Of a DNA stretch of 64,000 bases, positions 8,956-16,715 are shown piece by piece. The stretch is from the NCBI RefSeq assembly GCF_014695725.1, contig NZ_JACJOU010000019.1, positions 1-64,000 of the forward strand. The letters run 5' to 3'. Below the pieces are notes generated by a model that was given only the letters and a program-made list of their open reading frames with translations, was not told the DNA's origin and did not search any database. The stretch's first letter is position 1. Each line of letters starts with the position of its first letter. The translations under genes were made by a program, and so were the position numbers. Source of the DNA: Microcoleus sp. FACHB-672. Its GTDB lineage: Bacteria > Cyanobacteriota > Cyanobacteriia > Cyanobacteriales > Oscillatoriaceae.

Positions 8956-8991
8956 TTGGAGCTTTTAGAATATTAATTCTAGAAGCTCCAA
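8956..8991 (-). terminator. Hairpin after the two-domain stress-type gene
   Basis: TTGGAGCTT at 8956 and AAGCTCCAA ending at 8991 form a long, nearly perfect stem (with TAGAAT/ATTCTA inside) over a four-base loop. On the minus strand it follows the gene at 9066-10271 and is trailed by ATTTTC. It may end transcription or only attenuate it before the BON gene. Confidence 0.6.
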
Positions 8992-9065
8992 GATGGGATT
9001 TTAAAAATTTGCCCCTCAATTAGCAACAGCCAGTCAGGCTTATCATGATGCTAAATTTAAGGCGA

Positions 9066-10271
9066 TCAATGCCCCAGATTTTTCGCATCGCGGTCATAAA
9101 CCGTTTCAGGGAAAGGTACGCCAGGAGCGCCGGTTGTGGCGTAGGTCGCATCACCCGTGTTGGTAGGAGTGGGGGCATCGTACACACCCCAATCCTGAAT
9201 GCCGCGATGGTTGAGAATTGTGTCAGCGTGGCGAACCTCTTCTTCAGATCCATTCACCATCACCAAATAATCACCGCGTGCCACCCGATCGCCATAAACT
9301 TTAGCGCGCTCTTCAGGAATGCCTAAACCAACTAAAGCACCAATCAAACTGCCGGCTGTTGCACCCAGGGCAGTACCGGCCAAGGTGGTGGCAATTGCAG
9401 TGGCTTCAGCACCGGCTAGCATGATCGGCCCAATGCCGGGAATTGCTAGGGCACCCAAACCGACTAGCAAACCAGTAAGTCCGCCTAGTGCGCCGCCTGT
9501 CAGTGCGCCGGTTGTTGCGCCTTCGTCAGCCTTATTGCCTACGCGATCTTTCACATCAACGCCGGCGATATCTCCCTCGCGATCAGCATCTCGTGCGATC
9601 ACGGAAACTTTATTCATCGCAAAACCAGCATCGCGCAAGTCGTGGAGCGCTCTTTCGGTTTCTGCGCGGCTAGAAAAAACACCGACTGCCCGTTGATGCC
9701 GGCCAGCACCTCTGTCGGTGCTACCCGCGGGTGCGTCATAGATGCCCCAATCTTGAATTCCACCACGGCTGAGGATCGTTTCTGCCGCATGGATTTGCTC
9801 GTCTGTACCTTCTACGAGCACTAAATAATCGCCCTTAGAGACGCGCTCATTGTAGCCTTTAGCACGATCTTCGGGAACTCCCAACCCGACCAGTGCGCCC
9901 ACCAGACCGCCGGCAGCAGCACCAATCGCACCGCCGATCAAAGTGTCCCCTAAAATAGAGGCCAGAGCGCCTCCTGCCATAATAGGGCCAATTCCCGGAA
10001 TCGTCAGCGCAGTCAGACTTCCGATTAAACCGATCAAACCTCCTGTCGCAGCACCGGCTACAGCACCGGCTTTCGCGCCCTCGCCCGCTTCTTTACCCGG
10101 ACGATCACTCATTCCAACGCCGCCTACGTCCTTGCGTCCGTCACTATCCTGGGCAACGACGGAGACTTTATGCATGGGGAAGCCAGAAGTTCTCAGTTCA
10201 TTGAGTGCCGCCTCGGCGTCACGGTAGTGGGAAAACACACCCACTGCACGTTTGTGTTGACCTATTGCCAT
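9066..10271 (-). CDS. Two-domain glycine-rich general-stress-type membrane protein
   Basis: 401 residues, starting at the ATG at 10271, which has a strong Shine-Dalgarno GGAGG eight or nine bases upstream; an upstream in-frame extension to 10337 lacks one. The protein is two copies of one module (residues about 1-185 and 190-401): an N-terminal part like the GsiB/YflT '17M' stress-protein family (KRAVGVFSHYRDAEAALNEL, MHKVSVVAQD), a Gly/Ala-rich hydrophobic hairpin with glycine-zipper character (IPGIGPIMAGGALASILG, AAAGGLVGALVGLGVPE), and a closing GDYLVLVEGTDEQI...GIQDWGIYDAP. The hairpins probably insert into a membrane. A single-module paralogue lies at 11015-11605. Function unknown; link to stress is family inference. 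Confidence 0.8.
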   Translation of the reverse strand: MAIGQHKRAVGVFSHYRDAEAALNELRTSGFPMHKVSVVAQDSDGRKDVGGVGMSDRPGKEAGEGAKAGAVAGAATGGLIGLIGSLTALTIPGIGPIMAGGALASILGDTLIGGAIGAAAGGLVGALVGLGVPEDRAKGYNERVSKGDYLVLVEGTDEQIHAAETILSRGGIQDWGIYDAPAGSTDRGAGRHQRAVGVFSSRAETERALHDLRDAGFAMNKVSVIARDADREGDIAGVDVKDRVGNKADEGATTGALTGGALGGLTGLLVGLGALAIPGIGPIMLAGAEATAIATTLAGTALGATAGSLIGALVGLGIPEERAKVYGDRVARGDYLVMVNGSEEEVRHADTILNHRGIQDWGVYDAPTPTNTGDATYATTGAPGVPFPETVYDRDAKNLGH

Positions 10272-10431
10272 TTTTCCTTCCTCCATTATCTGCAATCTGA
10301 GCGGGCAGGCATGACACGGTTTACCAGCCTGTCCCACTTATTTACACACTTTTTGTCTAGCGTATTCATCAGCCGCTAGGGATAACGTCACTCTCTATCA
10401 AGAGATAGAGAAGTAATCAGTCAAAGCGGAA

Positions 10432-10965
10432 TTAATTTTCTTTCTCTTTTTCTTTCTCTTCTCCTTTCTCTTCATCTGTATCCTGATCTTTTTCGTTGCT
10501 ATCTCCAGGAACTGCGGATTTTACAGTGGCTTTAACATCCACAGTTTTAACCCCTTTAATTTCCTTGGCTAAAGGTTCGATTCTAGCTAGCTGTTCTGGT
10601 GTGGGAACCACTCCGGATATCACCACCGCTCCCTCATCGGCTTTAACCGCTAGAGAACTTGCCGGTAAATTCACTTCCAATTTGCTGCGAATTTCGCTTT
10701 CTAAATCGTCATCTGCTCTTTCTAATGGGTTGCCGGCAACATTGTTGCGTTCCTCTCTGGCACGGATATCAGCATTGGCTTGTGCTCTGCGAACTTCGCT
10801 GACGCCATCCTTCTGATTTTCTTTAGCAGTTTCAGCATCTGGAGCTTTGGGGTTCGTCTCTGTAGTGGTATCGGGAGCATTAGAACTTGTTTTAGCTACG
10901 TCACTGCAAGCGCCGGCACTTAAAACTAATAGACTGCTGAGTAATAAAGTTGTTAGCTTTTTCAT
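10432..10965 (-). CDS. BON-domain lipoprotein (copy 1)
   Basis: 177 residues, ATG at 10965 behind an AAGGAGAAGG ribosome-binding site. MKKLTTLLLSSLLVLSAGAC ends in a lipobox, with C20 the lipidation site. A charged linker (about 21-95) is followed by a BON domain (DDLESEIRSKLEVNL, LAVKADEGAVVISGVVPTPE, KEIKGVKTVDVKA) and a strongly acidic, Lys/Glu-rich tail. Closely similar in order and sequence to the protein at 8232-8819. It lies 49 bases after the single-module stress-type gene and is probably cotranscribed with it. Confidence 0.85.
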   Translation of the reverse strand: MKKLTTLLLSSLLVLSAGACSDVAKTSSNAPDTTTETNPKAPDAETAKENQKDGVSEVRRAQANADIRAREERNNVAGNPLERADDDLESEIRSKLEVNLPASSLAVKADEGAVVISGVVPTPEQLARIEPLAKEIKGVKTVDVKATVKSAVPGDSNEKDQDTDEEKGEEKEKEKEN

Positions 10966-11014
10966 TTTCCTTCTCCTTAATGTATTGGTAAAACTTGTTG
11001 GTGACTAAGGTTAG

Positions 11015-11605
11015 TTACATCCCCATCCAAGCATCTGATGGCACATCACTTATTTGTTTTCTTTGAGCGTCGTAGATGATCAAGTCTTCAATCTGCCGCT
11101 GAGTCAGAATTTTTTCAGCGATGGCAATCTCTTTGTCTGAGCCTTCTACCATCACCAAATAGGCTCCGCGTGAGACGCGTTCGTAATAACTTTTTGCTTG
11201 AGCTTCGGGAATGCCCAAACCGACAAAAGCCCCCATAAAACTCCCCGCCGCCGTACCAATTGCACTCCCCGCCAGCGTGGTTGCCAGGGCAGTTGCTTCC
11301 GCACCCGCTAACATAATCGGCCCAACGCCGGGAATGGCGAGTATGCCCAACCCGACCAGTAAGCCAGCTACTGTTCCCAAAGCCCCACCAGTCAACGCAC
11401 CTGTCGCAGTGTTTTCTTCCGCTTGATTGCCACTTTCGGCGCTTTTAACCAGGTTGGCAATCTCCCTATCTTCCTCAGTATTTCTGGAAATTACAGAAAT
11501 CTTTTCTATAGGAAAGCCGGCTGCTTTTAGTTCCGTAAGTGACGCCACAGCATCTTCGATTTTGGCAAATATGCCGACAGCGCGTTTGGTTAGAGAGGAA
11601 CCCAT
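11015..11605 (-). CDS. Single-module glycine-rich general-stress-type membrane protein
   Basis: 196 residues with the same order as each half of the protein at 9066-10271: KRAVGIFAKIEDAVASLTEL and IEKISVISRN at the start, a Gly/Ala-rich hydrophobic hairpin (LGILAIPGVGPIMLAGAEA, AAGSFMGAFVGLGIPEAQ), then GAYLVMVEGSDKEI and QIEDLIIYDAQ. It looks like the unduplicated form. First gene of a likely two-gene transcript with the BON lipoprotein downstream. The 17M-like N terminus is assigned from pattern; the biochemical role is unknown. Confidence 0.75.
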   Translation of the reverse strand: MGSSLTKRAVGIFAKIEDAVASLTELKAAGFPIEKISVISRNTEEDREIANLVKSAESGNQAEENTATGALTGGALGTVAGLLVGLGILAIPGVGPIMLAGAEATALATTLAGSAIGTAAGSFMGAFVGLGIPEAQAKSYYERVSRGAYLVMVEGSDKEIAIAEKILTQRQIEDLIIYDAQRKQISDVPSDAWMGM

Positions 11606-12008
11606 TTGCTTTTTTAGGTAGTTGAAACAGTGAATAAAAAATCAGTTTTATACATTTATATTAAGCTGAACTTGCTTAAGAGTTCATCACTCTTTAGGTG
11701 TAAGTTAAGGCTCTGTCGGTAGAGGGATAAAATAGCAAAAATGACATCTTCATTGCATTGTTACTAGCAGAATGTCATGGGTTATAGGGGGTGACTCAGT
11801 TAACCTCTGGCTGTTTAAGCCACGCAAAGCAGCGCGATCTCCTCTCGTGCAGCCGGGTGCGCTTTAGCGGTGTTAGAGACAAGAGTTGAAGGGAATTGAG
11901 TGCCGCAGTTGATCCCGGCACGGTATTCAAGTCATTGCCTCTGTTAAAGCCGGCGAAGGGCAAGAAAATCTTACGTTGATTTAAATTCTTAATAATAAAT
12001 TCTAGATG
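11606..12008. other. Intergenic, nothing recognised
   Basis: Promoter region of the minus-strand stress-type/BON pair plus sequence downstream of the CHAT remnant. No credible coding frame. Confidence 0.35.
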
Positions 12009-12643
12009 TTACTGCCAATTGCCTACTAAGATGTCGGGTGCCTATTTCCTTGGTTGAAACGCAGGGTTATCATCCATCAGCTTTAATTGGACTTGGCGGA
12101 GTGCTGCTGCTTTGGCAGTTTTAGGATTTCCTTTTAACTGTTTATACAACTCCTCGGCTAACTGAGCAGTGAAATTGTCGTTCACTAGCCATAAGGAAGC
12201 AATGATACTGCGTGCGCCGGCTTTCACAGCAACTCCCGCAACTGCCAAAGTCGCTCGTTTATCTCCCTTGGCGGTTTCACAGCCAGAAATAATCAGCAAC
12301 TCACGTTGGTTAGAAGTTCTTTGCTCGCTTATTCACAAGCTGTTATCTAAATCTTTAACTTTGAGATCTTTGTCCCAAACATCGATAGAGGTTTGATTTG
12401 AATCAGAACTAAATTTACCCTGCGTTTCTATATGAAGCACAGAGATAGAACCTGATTGAAATGTGGTTGGTAAAGTGACATCAATAAAATCTCTCTTGAG
12501 AAGAATCTGAGTTTAAGTAGGAAATTATTCTTGAATTTTATTAAGTTCACTTTTTACATAGGGAATGGGCGGCGAATCTTTCCCCTCAAATTTTTGTTTT
12601 TCACTAATGCCGGCAGCTAAAACCTTTAACTTTTTCGGTAAGA
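12009..12643 (-). pseudogene. CHAT-domain (caspase-like) protease, C-terminal remnant with four in-frame stops
   Basis: One uninterrupted minus-strand frame of about 210 codons reads as the C-terminal half of a cyanobacterial CHAT domain: KKLKVLAAGISEKQKFEGKD, then TFQSGSISVLHIETQGKFSS, KDLKVKDLDNSL, LLIISGCETAKGDKRATLAV, ARSIIASLWLVNDNFTAQLA, and APDILVGNW at the end. Stops TAA, TAA, TGA and TAG interrupt it (two near 12525, one near 12331, one near 12041), each where a sense codon would continue the family pattern without frameshift. The usual catalytic histidine block H-x-A-T-H-G is HIETQG, so the histidine is lost; the catalytic cysteine (SGCET) remains. The N-terminal half (usually TPR) is absent. 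Clearly a decayed gene. Confidence 0.85.
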
Positions 12644-13986
12644 AAGAGCTTCCTAGTTTTGGCAAGCTTTATATCGGCACCCTCTGAGGTTAAGGGTGGG
12701 TAACCCCTTATCTCTCCTGAGTAAGCCGACAAAACAGCCGGTGATTGCAACACCCGTGGTGTGATCACCAAAATCTATACAAAATATAAAACACCTTTAG
12801 GCTTGAGACTATACAACTTTGCCCACTGGATTTCGTCCACCTGTCGAGATTGACTAAAAATTTCTATCTTAAGGGGGATTCATAAATTTTTCAGAAAGCT
12901 CTATGGTTGAGATCGGTTGTTTACGCGTCGATCACCAATCGCACCGCAGTTGCCTGAAGGCTTGAAATGTCTGTGCTGCCGGCAGTTACTTCCGATTGTG
13001 ATTGCCGGCCAAGCTGTAGCGCATTTCAGGATCTGTTGAGACTTTGCCAGGAAATAAGAAAACAATAGAGGAAAGCGAGTGTTTAGCCCTTTGTCGGTCA
13101 GAGTAAAAAATTAGCTGTTAATATGGGGTAAAATTTTGCTCATTCTTGCCTGTCCCTTTTCATTCTCAAATATTTGTGCCGGCCTGACTTGACAAACCTG
13201 TGGAGAAAGCTCTCACAAAAAAGTTTAATTCAAATTGTTAATAATCTAAAATCAGATAAAAAACTTGTTAGTCATTAAGTTTGAATTAAAAACTTTCAAG
13301 AATAAAAGCATTTTTTATTAGTGCTTATACATTGCATTCAGGCTATTTTGAAGTTTATTGTACTGACAAGTTCGGTTAATCATCCGTGGTTTTTCGTTTC
13401 TAATCGTTAGAGAAACAAAAGTCGAAGTAATGTTCTATACCAATACCGTTGATTGGTATATCTTCAGGAATACATTTAAACTTAAGCAATCTTGTTTTAG
13501 AAAAAAGTTTAGCTTGTAGACCTTAAAGAATTAGCACAAACGCAATACCTGAAGAGCTGAAACACTTTTTCTGGTTTGGACAAGCCGCATCCAAGCGAGG
13601 TTGTATTGTCAATTACAAGCTAACTTTACACAATCTTAATTCTTCAGGTATAAACTGATGCATTTTTTTAGGAATGAATTACATAAAGTGGCGTTTATTT
13701 TTGTTCCGTATTTATAGCAACCTCATCCTTTAGGCAGAAGAAGGTCATAAACTAAAATGATATTGTTTTGGTTAATCAGAGCAATCCAAAACAAAAGCTT
13801 AAAGTGAAGTTTTCCAGTCTGCAAAAGACAGCAATTTGTACTTCATTATAAGCTAAGCGAACGCTTCCTTCAAACTCATTTTTTTTGTAACGTTCTGGTG
13901 AAAACGTTCCCAGTGATGTTTGATAGCTAACTGCTTTTGACACTTCTAAAAAACAGCATCGAACGACTAAATATCTGAGGCTACTT
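12644..13986. other. Long intergenic region upstream of the glycosyltransferase operon
   Basis: About 1.3 kb with stops in all frames. The part up to about 13000 may be further decayed sequence of the CHAT gene, though I cannot align it; from about 13200 it is strongly AT-rich. The operon promoter should lie in the last few hundred bases. I see no tRNA, array or clear regulatory hairpin. Confidence 0.4.
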
Positions 13987-15306
13987 ATGTCCCTGTACGA
14001 AGGTAAAATAACTAACGATCTCAGCAATGTTGTATCTCTAGCCGAATCTGCTCAAAAACTCGCTTCATCGCCGAGTTCCCAAGCTTCAGACAACGGCGTT
14101 CACAGCTCCGAAGACTCCCTTCCACAGGTGCCCGATCTCGTCTGCTTATGTCATTTGCGCTGGGATTTTGTCTACCAACGGCCTCAACATCTGTTGAGCC
14201 GGTGTGCAAAAACGCGGCGCGTATTCTTGATCGAAGAGCCAATGTTCGTTTCTGAACCGGAAGGACGGTTGGATGTCAGCCAGCGCGAGAGTGGAGTGTG
14301 GGTGATTGTTCCACATTTGCCAGAAGGCATGGGTGAAGAGGCGGTAAATACCCTTCAACAAAAACTCATTGACGAGCTGTTTGCAGAACACAGCATTGAT
14401 CAGTACATTTTGTGGTACTACACGCCAATGGCGATGGCGTACACGCGGCATCTCAAGCCCTTGGCAGTTGTCTATGATTGCATGGATGAACTTTCGGCCT
14501 TCAAAGGAGCGCCACCGGCACTGAAAGAGCGCGAAGCTGAACTGTTCAAACGTGCAGACTTAGTATTCACCGGCGGGCATAGCCTTTACGAAGTGAAGCG
14601 CAACCAGCACCCCAACGCCCACCCATTTCCCAGCAGCATCGAAGCAGCGCACTTTGCACAAGCGAGAAACCTATCAGAAGATCCGGCAGATCAGGCAAAT
14701 ATCCCCCACCCGCGCCTCGGTTTCTATGGGGTGATAGATGAACGGATGAATCTTGAACTGCTTGCTGGCATTGCCGAAGCGCGTCCTGACTGGCATCTGG
14801 TGATTATTGGGCCGATTGTCAAAATCGATCCCGCCGTCTTGCCGCGTCACGCAAACATTCACTATCTGGGCGGCAAATCTTATCAAGAATTGCCATTGTA
14901 TCTTGCCGGCTGGGATGTCGCGTTGCTGCCATTTGCGCTCAACGAGTCAACGCGCTTTATTAGCCCCACCAAAACCCCAGAATACCTCGCTGCCGGCAAG
15001 CCGGTGGTGTCAACCTCTATCCGTGATGTGGTGCGTCCCTATGGGGAGCAAAACTTGGTGGCGATCGCAGATACCTCTGCCGAGTTTGTTACCGCAGCGG
15101 AAGCAGCGCTGAATCAGAATGCCGGTGAATCAGCGCAATGGCTGAGTGAGGTGGATGTCTTCCTCTCTCAAACGTCTTGGGATCGCACTTGGGGGCAGAT
15201 GTTGCAACTGATTGAGTCTGTCATTAGCGATCGCATGGCATCGGCAGACGGTTTAGTAGGTTCAAAGGAAAATCGCAACACTGCCGCCTCCGTTCATCAC
15301 GGATAG
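13987..15306 (+). CDS. Glycosyltransferase, GT-B fold, family 1/4-like
   Basis: 439 residues. After about 50 variable residues comes LVCLCHLRWDFVYQRPQHLL, the typical opening of a cyanobacterial and actinobacterial GT-B group in which the enzyme acts on cell-surface glycans. The C-terminal half has the nucleotide-sugar fold: PRLGFYGVIDERMN, WHLVIIGPIV, IHYLGGKSYQELP, LPFALNESTRFISPTKTPEY and LAAGKPVVST, where the E of PTKTPEY is the position that contacts the sugar nucleotide. Start has GAGG six bases upstream. First gene of an apparent operon with UDP-galactopyranose mutase 176 bases downstream, so a galactofuranosyl or related transfer is a fair guess, not shown. Confidence 0.85.
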   Translation: MSLYEGKITNDLSNVVSLAESAQKLASSPSSQASDNGVHSSEDSLPQVPDLVCLCHLRWDFVYQRPQHLLSRCAKTRRVFLIEEPMFVSEPEGRLDVSQRESGVWVIVPHLPEGMGEEAVNTLQQKLIDELFAEHSIDQYILWYYTPMAMAYTRHLKPLAVVYDCMDELSAFKGAPPALKEREAELFKRADLVFTGGHSLYEVKRNQHPNAHPFPSSIEAAHFAQARNLSEDPADQANIPHPRLGFYGVIDERMNLELLAGIAEARPDWHLVIIGPIVKIDPAVLPRHANIHYLGGKSYQELPLYLAGWDVALLPFALNESTRFISPTKTPEYLAAGKPVVSTSIRDVVRPYGEQNLVAIADTSAEFVTAAEAALNQNAGESAQWLSEVDVFLSQTSWDRTWGQMLQLIESVISDRMASADGLVGSKENRNTAASVHHG

Positions 15307-15482
15307 CAGACAGTCAAGTTTGACCCCTTCGATTTAACGTTCCACCGGCAGCGACTATTCCCGGCTGCGTCGGGAGCGATTTGTTCAACAATTTCCTGCT
15401 TTGAAGCGGCCTTTTCATCCTTTGAGAGAAAGTGAGAAAAGTGAGTGACCGCCTGATTAAATACAAAAAGTGAGGTACTTCA

Positions 15483-16715
15483 ATGTTCGATTATTTGATT
15501 GTGGGCGCAGGTTTTTCAGGAAGCGTGCTCGCCGACCGGCTAGCGCGTGAATGCAACAAAAAGGTTCTGATCGTTGACACGCGCAACCATATCGGCGGCA
15601 ATGCCTATGATTGCTATGACGAATCTGGCCTTCTCATCCACAAATACGGCCCGCATATCTTTCACACCAACTCCCGCGAAGTCTTCGAGTACCTCTCGCA
15701 ATTCACCGAATGGCGGCGCTACGAGCACCGCGTTATTGCCAGCGTTGATGGGCAACTCGTTCCAATCCCGATTAACCTCGACACTATCAATAAACTCTAC
15801 GGTTTGAAACTGACTTCCTTCGAGGTCGAAGAGTTTTTCAAGTCGGTTGCTGAGCAAAAAGAATACATCCGCACTTCAGAAGATGTCGTTGTCAGCAAAG
15901 TCGGACGGGAACTGTACGAGAAGTTTTTCCGCAACTACACCCGCAAACAATGGGGACTCGACCCATCCGAACTCGATAAGTCAGTGACGGCCCGCGTTCC
16001 TACCCGCACCAACCGCGATGATCGCTATTTCACAGACACCTATCAAGCGATGCCGCTGCACGGCTATACCCGGATGTTTGAGCGGATGCTGACGCACCCC
16101 AACATCAAGATCATGCTCAATACCGACTACCGCGAGATTCAGAACATTATTCCGTATCGGGAAATGATCTATTCCGGGCCGGTCGATGAATTCTTCAATT
16201 ATCGCTTTGGGAAATTACCCTATCGCTCCTTAGAATTCAAGCACGAAACCCACAATATGCCGAAGTATCAACCCGAGGCAGTGGTTAACTATCCCAACGA
16301 ACATCTTTACACCCGCATTACCGAGTTCAAGTACCTGACCGGACAAGAACATTCTAAAACAAGCATTGTTTACGAATTTCCCCGTGCAGAAGGCGACCCT
16401 TACTACCCCGTGCCGCGCCCAGAGAATGCCGAAGTTTACAAGAAATACAAGGCGCTGGCTGACGCGACCCCAGGCGTGCATTTTGTAGGCCGGCTCGCAA
16501 CTTACAAGTATTACAACATGGATCAAGTGGTGGCTCAGGCGCTGACGATCTACAAACAAATTAGCACCCAGCCACAAGAAGCCGGTGTCACAGAGGTAGT
16601 CCAGAAGAAAATGGCTCCCGACATCACCCTGCCGCCGGCATTAGAAACCCCAGGACTTGCGCTTTCAAAATTAGAATCTCTAGGAGGCAACGGTAATGGT
16701 AAAGCCACTTCCTAA
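15483..16715 (+). CDS. glf: UDP-galactopyranose mutase
   Basis: 410 residues; typical length is 370-400. The flavoenzyme converts UDP-galactopyranose to UDP-galactofuranose. Seen: FAD-binding YLIVGAGFSGSVLADRLA at the N terminus, HIGGNAYD, the diagnostic KYGPHIFHTN, the substrate-loop region YTRKQWGLDPSEL, PTRTNRDDRYF, and near the end HFVGRLATYKYYNMDQVV, a strongly conserved flavin-contacting block. The start has GAGG eight bases upstream. Its last codons overlap the next gene by 20 bases and hold that gene's ribosome-binding site, so the two are translationally linked. The tail from about residue 370 is a variable Gln/Lys/Gly-rich extension. Confidence 0.95.
   Translation: MFDYLIVGAGFSGSVLADRLARECNKKVLIVDTRNHIGGNAYDCYDESGLLIHKYGPHIFHTNSREVFEYLSQFTEWRRYEHRVIASVDGQLVPIPINLDTINKLYGLKLTSFEVEEFFKSVAEQKEYIRTSEDVVVSKVGRELYEKFFRNYTRKQWGLDPSELDKSVTARVPTRTNRDDRYFTDTYQAMPLHGYTRMFERMLTHPNIKIMLNTDYREIQNIIPYREMIYSGPVDEFFNYRFGKLPYRSLEFKHETHNMPKYQPEAVVNYPNEHLYTRITEFKYLTGQEHSKTSIVYEFPRAEGDPYYPVPRPENAEVYKKYKALADATPGVHFVGRLATYKYYNMDQVVAQALTIYKQISTQPQEAGVTEVVQKKMAPDITLPPALETPGLALSKLESLGGNGNGKATS

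Noticed and set aside
9319-9696. Plus-strand frames opposite the two-domain stress-type protein
   Set aside because: Ala/Pro-rich shadow of Gly/Ala codons on the minus strand.
10393-10410. CTCTATC/GATAGAG hairpin after BON lipoprotein copy 1
   Set aside because: Short stem without T tract; too weak for a terminator call.
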